The position numbers were made by a program, and so were the translations under genes. A model generated the notes under the pieces. The model was not told the origin of the DNA. It worked only from the letters and a program-made list of their open reading frames with translations, and made no database searches. Positions 57,530 to 64,000 of a stretch of DNA of 64,000 nt are shown here, piece by piece. How positions within the stretch are numbered: the first letter of the stretch is position 1; the number at the start of each line of letters is the position of its first letter. The DNA is from Phlebotomus papatasi (lineage: Eukaryota; Arthropoda; Insecta; Diptera; Psychodidae). The stretch is from contig NC_077222.1 of NCBI RefSeq assembly GCF_024763615.1, positions 27,280,001 through 27,344,000 on the forward strand. The letters run 5' to 3'.

Positions 57530-60500
57530 GTGAGTGTTACTATTTTCTTTCCAAATCTTGGGACAGTTTGGGAAATCTAAGAATCGATTCCTAACCATGT
57601 ACTACGTATTGTACGATGTCCTACGATAATATTTGAGGATTTGAGTGACACTTTAATGATTATTCGATTATTACAAAATTAATATAAAGAATATTGTGTG
57701 CAATTTATATGTATTAATATTTTCCATAATTTTAGATCTTCCAAACCCTTGTTTACTGTACAAGTGGCTATTTTTTTAATTATCTTAGAAATATTAATAA
57801 AAAAGTGACATTTGTGAATAGTTTATGTTGCATGACACTCAGATAATGATAATAAGATGATAATTTAGCATAAAAATCAATTTCGAAAAATGTTCTTAAA
57901 TTCATCTGTGCAAAATTTAGCTTTTGCAAAGAATATGAGTCAAATACTCAGAAATTTTAAGTTTCTAGTGAAGTTTTCTAAAATTAAAAGTTGCATATTG
58001 CTCTAAAAGAACATGTCTTTCCTTAAAATATTCAATACTTAAAACCATGCAAATTCTCTCCCGTTATATTAGCTGAGATTTTGTGGTCCGAGGTGAAATC
58101 CGACCTGATCAGGTCGAGCCCTAATTATGGATTTACACGTTTTAATACTCATACATCACGAATATCAAATGCGCTAAAAATCCATTTTCATGGATGTCTT
58201 GTCAAAAATTGAATTTTTAAATGGCCATATCTCTGCTTCTCAGAATTTGAAAAATTTTAGTGCTTCGGAAAGCTCTCATTAAATACTGCTACCGCTATAA
58301 CTCTTCTAAAACCAGAGGGGCAATTCACAAAAATATCCAGACAAAATTTTGACTGGTTACTGCCTGTTTTCTGTGAAGCGAATTTCGCCATCCAGTAAAA
58401 AGGTGCGTCTCCTCGCTAAAAATGTAGGGTGTATGTACATGTGTACAAGGTTTCAGGTCTTGTACCTGCTAGAATTTCAGGATGTATCCAGACAATTTTA
58501 CCCTCTAGCCCGAGACCGGAGGGTACAATTTTTTTTGCCAAAATCTTATGAAAAAATTATTTAGTTGCATTATTTTATTTAAATAAAGATGCCCAGGCAT
58601 GAAAATTATAAGAAATTTGAGGGTTTTAAAATTTTATAAAGGTTTAAATACTCCATGCGTTCTGAAAAAAAAAATAGATTTTGTGAAAGTTCAGCGATTA
58701 ATGGAATTATTATTAAGGATTAAGAGTTTCAGATTTTTTTTATTGCTGAATTTTCATACGATTCGTTTCGGCCCTAAATTTCCGTCAAGCTAAGACTTCT
58801 ACAATGATCCAAAGAAATTATTTTTAATATCTATTTAAAAGTTGAATTAAATAATAATAAATTAAAAATTAATATAAATTAACCCTCTAAGGATCACCAC
58901 GTATCAATCAATGCACGCATCAAAAATATCATATTTCTAGCGTCTTAAGTAATATTTACCACGTTTATGTGCAAAATGTATAAAAACTTTATTATCAGAA
59001 TAAATACAGTTTTTGCGATTCTACTCTTGAGAGGTAATTAGTCTTTACAGACTTACAATATCTATCATAATTATCATAAGATAAATATGACGACAACTTT
59101 CTTAATACCCAAATAATTTTATAATCTTTTAATGTTGAAATTGTATTTAGAATTTAAAAGGAATTCAAAGTGATTTTGGGAAAAATGATTGAAAGTATAA
59201 ACACGGTGATGACCTTTGTTCTTTCTTCTCCTTTATTCTCTCATACGACGTTTCGGAGGCAGATTTCCTCCTTCCTCAGGTCTACAAATGCATTTTTAAC
59301 AAATTTTGGACAATTTTTGAAATATATTTTTACAAACAATAATAACAATCTTAAAAAACACTTATACGGAAAATTCGGGAGAAAAATGTCACAATCTTTC
59401 GTTACCACCACTTGCACCACAGACTTCTCCAGTAACTCGACCATTGGCTTTCCCACCAAGAATGAATCAGCTGATCGATGTCAGCTGTCATCACAGCTGT
59501 AGAAGGTGTCTCGGCAGTCGAAATGGATGAAATTGGCTCGACGCGATTCTTTACCCCCAAAATTCAACTCACAATCGAATTTTCACGCATTCCGAGTTGC
59601 AAGCACCCCGAGTTGCACGCATTTCGAGGTCACCTGTGAAGAATCTCAGCTACCATAAGCTTATCTGGGCTTATCACTGGTTTTACTATCTCGTAACAAA
59701 TTTCCATTCTTTTTAAACTTTTTTAATAAAGGTTATAATTCTAATCCCTATTTGATAGACAGGTTAAGAAAAAGCATTGCTACATTGAAGAGAAACTCAG
59801 ACTTATGACTTTTCTCCACACACAATTTTCTTTTGGTCGGTCGTCTTTATAAAGAAGAGAACCTTAGCATTAAACCAACCGCAATTTTTATATAGGGTGG
59901 CGGCATTACTTATGGCCAGTCTATACTTGTGGCCACTTCGTAGATATCTTCAATTTTTTCCCCCAAATTAATTTCGAAGAACCACAAAAATAGGAATATT
60001 TGATGTGCTATCATTGAATGAATCTTTTAAACTGATTTACTTTTATATTTCAGTAGAATTTTAATAATTTTTGCGGGAATTATTTCACTAATACGGCAGA
60101 TGGTCAAATATACGTCAAATCGTTAAGAAATTTCCTAACGATCTCATAATTTTTAATGACTAAATTTTATATCTTCAATCAAAAATATACAGTACTATTT
60201 TTCAAAACTTGTTTTCTTAGTAATTATATTTACATTTACCACTTGATTTTTATGATTTTTTAAACAAAAAATGTAAAATAAAGACAAGGCCATAAGTTAT
60301 GACCTATTTGATAAGATTATTAACTTGTGGCCACAGAATTTCACGTGTGGCGCCATCACAGATATTTGGTTTAGCGAGTTGACAGTTGTTGTATTTTGAT
60401 TCAGTGAATTTGAGTTTTCCAGCAAAAATTTAATAAAGTTTAAGGTAAGTGTTGAAATTATAACATAAAATTGATTATAAAAGAGTAATATGTAGATCTT

Positions 60501-62945
60501 GTTGATTTTTTCAATAAACCTGCATTTTGTTGTAAATAACCTAACTTTTTCTCTTATATCCCTCTTAGGACAATGCAAAATACGAATAAAGCCCTATTAT
60601 TGAACTCAAAGGATGCAAAAAGTATTGAGAAGCATTGAGAATGGAGTGATCACGACTAGTATTCCTGTCATTTCAGCTGTACCCCAATCCCCACACAAAC
60701 TCTGTATTAAAATCCCCGGAAATTCTCCGGGAGAAACATTTGATCACGGATGCTTTCATAGCCCCCAAAAGAGAACAAACAGAGGAGGATATCCTGAGGT
60801 GGGTTCTTCATGCAACCAAACGTGGCTATTCCATCACGAAAGACAGGTTGGATTACTGGTCACTGTGCGCAGAATCAATGTTAGTAGTCTGCTACTATTA
60901 TGAGTAAAATGTTTAAAAAAAACTATGAAAAACTTGTTAAGAAAAATAAGAAAAACCTATGAAAGTGTTTAAAATGCTTTTCTTTTCTTTTATAATAAAA
61001 TTATTTCATTACTAAGTTTGTTTTATATCATTTAAAATTGTGGCCATAAGTTATTCTACGAATGGCCATAAGTTCGTAAAAGAGGTCACAAGTTATGAAT
61101 ATTACATGGTTGGGAAAACTACATATTTTCTGGGGTTTCAGGGATTTTCCTAGGAAATTCATTTGAATATATCGAAAGAAACTACATGAAAGAAATTACA
61201 CTTAAAATTTTGCTTTAATTGGTCAAAAAGATCAACAGCTATAGGCAGATATGTCCTTAATGTGGCCATAAGTAATGCCTGCACCCTATACCTATTCCAA
61301 CCATACCCGGTCAAATTGGCCGCTGTTGAAAGGAAAAGGTTATCAAAGGCTACACTATCGCCTCATTATAGTCTTTTGGATGTTTTAGAGAGTCTTCTAG
61401 AGGCCATTTCATCCATTCACAATAACACAAAGGTTATCAGAATATTCTAGGTGCCTAGCTGGAAGAAATTCTTCCCTTCTCTCCAAATTCTTACCATGCG
61501 GTGGAAGGAAGGGTCTGTCGCTTTTCTCTAAAGCATCCAAGACTGAAAGGGCACGATGGTGTAGTGTGTAGTCTTTGATAAATCAATACCGATCAAATTG
61601 ACCGATCATGGTAGGTTGAGCACATGAAAAAAATTTCTCGAAATTAAAAGCAAATACTCAAAAATATATCACATGGACATATTGAGAAAAGTCATGAAGA
61701 TAGTGGCATTTGAACATTTAAGTCTACGTAAATATTAGAAATATGTTCAAAAGGTCAATTTGACCGGGCTCGGTACACTGAGAGAAATCCGAAAAAGTTA
61801 AAATAACATTCCGGAAATGTTAATTTTACCCTGCATTATTTATCCGAAATCGGTTTAATATTATGCTTTTTAGGTGTATTATGGGTTAAAGTTACCCTTT
61901 TTTATGTTAATTTTACACTTAAGATGGTATAAAATTAACATTAAAAAATGTTGATATATTTTTACACCTAAAAAGTGTTAAAACTATGAGGAAAAAAAGT
62001 TAATTGCACTCTCTTTTTTTCTCAGTATAGGTGTAGTGTTAGGAATAGGCAGGGTAATTTGAGTTTTGAAAAATAAAAGAACTCCCATAGTGATTTCCCT
62101 TAAAAATTCAAGCAGTAAGTATCATCCTTTATTTAAAGGGATCCCATGATATAAGTCTGAGAGGAAGTAATGAGATTCTGACACCAAATATCGATGCCCT
62201 AGGCTATCAAGGAACTATCTTCAATCATCACTATACCTGTGCTATGTGTACACCTACAAGAGCAGCTTTGCTAACTGGAAAATATCCTATTCACATGGGA
62301 ATGCAGCATTATGTACTGCGAACAGGTGAACCCAGAGGTCTTCCGCTGAATGAAAAACTTCTCCCTGAGTACCTCAAAGAAGTTGGGTACAAGACCCATA
62401 TCATAGGAAAGTGGCATCTTGGCTTTGCCAAGAAGTCATTTATTCCCACGAACAGGGGTTTTGAATCCCATATAGGATATTTGGGGGCTTTTATTGATTA
62501 CTTTGATAGTACCGTAAGGTTCAATAATTCACCATTTTCCCCTGGATTTGATTTTCGACGCAATGAAAGTGTCTACAGAGACAGAGTTGGAGAATATTTA
62601 ACAGATGTTTTGACTGATGAGGCATCGAAGATCATTAGGGGTCATGATCCATTGCAAGGACCTCTATTTCTTTACTTGTCCCACCAAGCTCCTCATGCTG
62701 CAAATGATGATGATCCTCTTCAGACTACCTCAGAGGACATTGAGAAAATGCAACATATCCAAGATCCAAAGAGAAGAGCATATGCTGCAATGGTCAGAGC
62801 CTTAGATCGATCTGTTGGAAGGGTCATACGAGTCCTAGAGGAGAAGGAAATGCTGAAAAATACAGTTATTTTGTTCTTCTCAGACAATGGAGGTCCAACT
62901 CTAGGGCTATACAACAATCGTGCATTCAATTATCCACTGAGAGGG
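57419..62945 (+). CDS. arylsulfatase B/I/J-like sulfatase, first two coding exons (3' part beyond the window)
   Basis: Exon 57419-57529 (37 codons) carries the start, a signal peptide (FAILILF core, then QCENA) and the metal-binding MADDL. Exon 62139-62945 (269 codons) joins in phase 0. The sulfatase signature CTPTR is at residues 74-78, where the Cys is the formylglycine precursor. GKWHLG gives Lys128 and His130, SHQAPH gives His223, and FFSDNGG gives Asp286 and Asn287. These match the ARSB active-site set apart from the last Lys, which should lie in the next exon. The 306 residues are a little over half of the usual ~530-570. The enzyme should hydrolyse sulfate esters of sugars in the lysosome or outside the cell. 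The usual G-W/F-N-D after the metal-binding Asp pair is GSHD here. The second exon ends at GGG|GTAAGT; no further exon is seen before 64000. Confidence 0.85.
58080..58340 (+). repeat. diverged fragment of the 1.8 kb element
   Basis: AATGGCCATATCTCTGC.., TCAGAATTTGAAAAATTTTA, CGGAAAGCTCTCATTAAATA and the following stretch parallel the first module of 19208-20993. Confidence 0.55.
59575..59660 (+). repeat. 3'-end fragment of the 1.8 kb element family
   Basis: AATCGAATTTTCACGCATTC, CCGAGTTGCA and GAAGAATCTCAGCTACCAT resemble the last ~90 bp of 19208-20993. Confidence 0.55.
59895..61286 (+). mobile_element. TA-flanked pogo-like element with decayed transposase
   Basis: Left (TA)GGGTGGCGGCATTACTTATG, right inverted CATAAGTAATGCCTGCACCC(TA). 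Words of the type TGGCCATAAGTTAT recur near both ends. It is 1392 bp and encloses a frame-shifted CENP-B-type helix-turn-helix remnant, see next entry. Confidence 0.78.
60571..60903 (+). pseudogene. decayed pogo/CENP-B-like transposase N-terminal fragment
   Basis: A donor-like AAG|GTAAGT at 60442 and an acceptor CCCTCTTAG at about 60569 precede ATGCAAAATACG (60573). In another frame the stretch from about 60705 reads SPEILREKHLITDAFIAPKR, then EQTEEDILRWVLHATKRGYS, then ITKDRLDYWS, and ends at TGAGTAA. The EEDILRW..TKRGYSITKDRL pattern is that of the CENP-B-type helix-turn-helix of pogo transposases. Frameshifts and early stops separate it from the start, and no DDE catalytic domain follows. 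Confidence 0.55.
61776..62027. mobile_element. MITE family C, copy 3 (reverse orientation)
   Basis: CACTGAGAGAAATCCGAAAA to TTTTTTTCTCAGT, the reverse of copies 1 and 2. It ends 111 bp before the sulfatase exon 2 acceptor. Confidence 0.82.
62139..62945 (+). CDS. sulfatase exon 2: catalytic core
   Basis: The acceptor TTTAAAG|GGATCC is pyrimidine-poor next to the AG but restores the family pattern exactly (MADDL|G..DISLRGSNEILTPNID). It carries CTPTR, GKWHLG, SHQAPH and FFSDNGG in order. Confidence 0.87.
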
Positions 62946-63125
62946 GTAAGTTAATTATGACGATTATGACCATTCCTATATTGATTGACTCCACTGTGTG
63001 TTGCGATGATTTCCATTTAGACAAGACTTATAGTGCAATTCCAATTAAGAATTTACATGGCTTTTAATAACTTAACTGTTCTCAAGTGCTTCTGTATAAG
63101 CGATTTTTCTTTTGTATTGATTGCT

Positions 63126-63275
63126 GTCACGACTGTTTGGTGGTTTTAGAACACGACAAGGATTGGGAAAAACAGTCGGGACAGGAACCAACTCAAAAAA
63201 AGTCGATAATGCAAAAGAACCTGAGAACAGTACAGTGCTAAAAAATGTTCATTTTTCATTGGAACAGCACCATTA
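63126..63275 (+). mobile_element. element with TTCATTGGAACAGCACCAT end, copy 2
   Basis: CTGTCACGACTGTTTGGTGG to AACAGCACCATTAT runs parallel to 49112-49290, with GGGACAGGAACCAACTC in place of a similar stretch. Confidence 0.65.
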
Positions 63276-63625
63276 TATGGGGTTTGAGACCTAGGGCCTT
63301 TAACCACATGGCTTAACTTCTCTAAATTCTCATCAGTCAAGATTCAAAAAATATGGCAGGATTGGATTATTAAAGAAAAATTACCCATTCTGAAAAGAAA
63401 CGACAAAATTGGTTGCTATTTAGAATTTTAGAATCTTCGGAAACTGGGCTAAACCTCACGTCTGGGGAAGGTTTAGGCTGAGTTAATAGGTTCTCGTTCA
63501 TATGTAGGACGCAATATTTTTATGAGATTAAATTATATTCCTTAATTTGCTTTGAAACTTTTATGGGAAAAAAACTCGGGAGATCAACAATTGTTGATGC
63601 ACGGAAGTTTGATAAAATCGTTCTA

Positions 63626-64000
63626 GGGTAAGTGTGCCAAATTCCGGCCAGCTTACAATTCCGGCCACCTTTTTTGTTCCTCGAATTTCCATGAATTTTT
63701 AGTTTTTACATACTCTAGAGATTATACAATGCAATAGAATGACAAAAAATGTCGCTTCGACGAGCAAGATGATCTGAAAAAGACATTGAAAAATTTCTGG
63801 AAGGGCAAAGAACTATGAGAATGAAAGTGGCCGAAATAGGGCACTAAAGCTATGTTCACATTTTTATTCATTTTAAAATGTATTAAGAATGATTTTAAAG
63901 TAAATAAAGACGATAAACGGTTTACAAGGTTCCAAGCAACACTCCTTAAGAAGAAAGAATTAAAAAATCAATTTTTATTAAAAATATTACATTTCAAAGT
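63626..64000 (+). mobile_element. TA-flanked element with AATTCCGGCCA words, 5' part
   Basis: Starts (TA)GGGTAAGTGTGCCAAATTCC. AATTCCGGCCA occurs twice in the first 40 bp. It runs off the window and serves as the empty site for the SINE at 36234-36551. Confidence 0.75.

Larger units (their letters stand above)
57530..62138. other. intron 1 of the sulfatase gene, 4.6 kb
   Basis: No exon recognised. It contains a degenerate 1.8 kb-element fragment (58080-58340), a 3'-end fragment of the same family (59575-59660), the pogo-like element (59895-61286) and a family C MITE close to the acceptor. Confidence 0.65.
62946..64000. other. start of sulfatase intron 2
   Basis: Begins GTAAGT. It contains an element related to 49108-49322 (63126-63275) and, from 63626 to the window end, a copy of the AATTCCGGCCA element. 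No further sulfatase exon is seen. Confidence 0.7.

Overview
The window looks like nuclear DNA of an insect, most likely a dipteran of nematoceran type. It is AT-rich and has short exons with GT..AG introns. It carries an allatotropin/orexin-type neuropeptide receptor (a receptor present in mosquitoes and, to my knowledge, absent from Drosophila) and is very dense in short inverted-repeat transposons. There are no bacterial-type features, rRNA genes, intact tRNA genes or CRISPR arrays.

Only three protein-coding genes can be supported. (1) A six-exon minus-strand gene at 9788-16216 joins in frame into 593 residues. It has an N-terminal SAM-like helical domain, a Ser/Pro-rich linker and a C-terminal region typical of an uncharacterised arthropod protein family. 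(2) A plus-strand rhodopsin-class GPCR at 22077-45403 is represented by its last six exons (TM3 to the C-terminus, 315 residues). Its introns are large, the last one 15.7 kb; the exons for the N-terminus and TM1-2 were not found. (3) A plus-strand arylsulfatase (ARSB/I/J type) starts at 57419 with a signal-peptide exon and a 269-codon catalytic exon (62139-62945), then runs off the window.

Everything else is intergenic or intronic DNA built largely of non-autonomous transposons, often inserted into each other. The main groups are: (a) at least ten different foldback families flanked by TA that begin AGGG or GGG, most with a family-specific word repeated near the ends; one long member (59895-61286) encloses a decayed pogo/CENP-B-like transposase; (b) TTAA-flanked piggyBac-like elements, one carrying a ~375 bp internal inverted repeat; (c) two near-identical 1.8 kb terminal-inverted-repeat elements built from ~300 bp internal modules; (d) two tRNA-derived SINEs with clear target-site duplications; (e) a LINE 3' end; (f) a 1,729 bp minisatellite at 53186-54914 with a higher-order structure, which sits inside an insertion inside an element inside another element. 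Related copies elsewhere in the window act as empty sites and allow several insertion histories to be read directly.

Layout: 1-9.8 kb repeats; 9.8-16.2 kb gene 1; 16.2-22 kb repeats; 22-45.4 kb receptor exons separated by repeat-filled introns; 45.4-57.4 kb intergenic repeats with the minisatellite; 57.4-64 kb sulfatase 5' part with a 4.6 kb repeat-filled intron. The three genes show no evident functional link.
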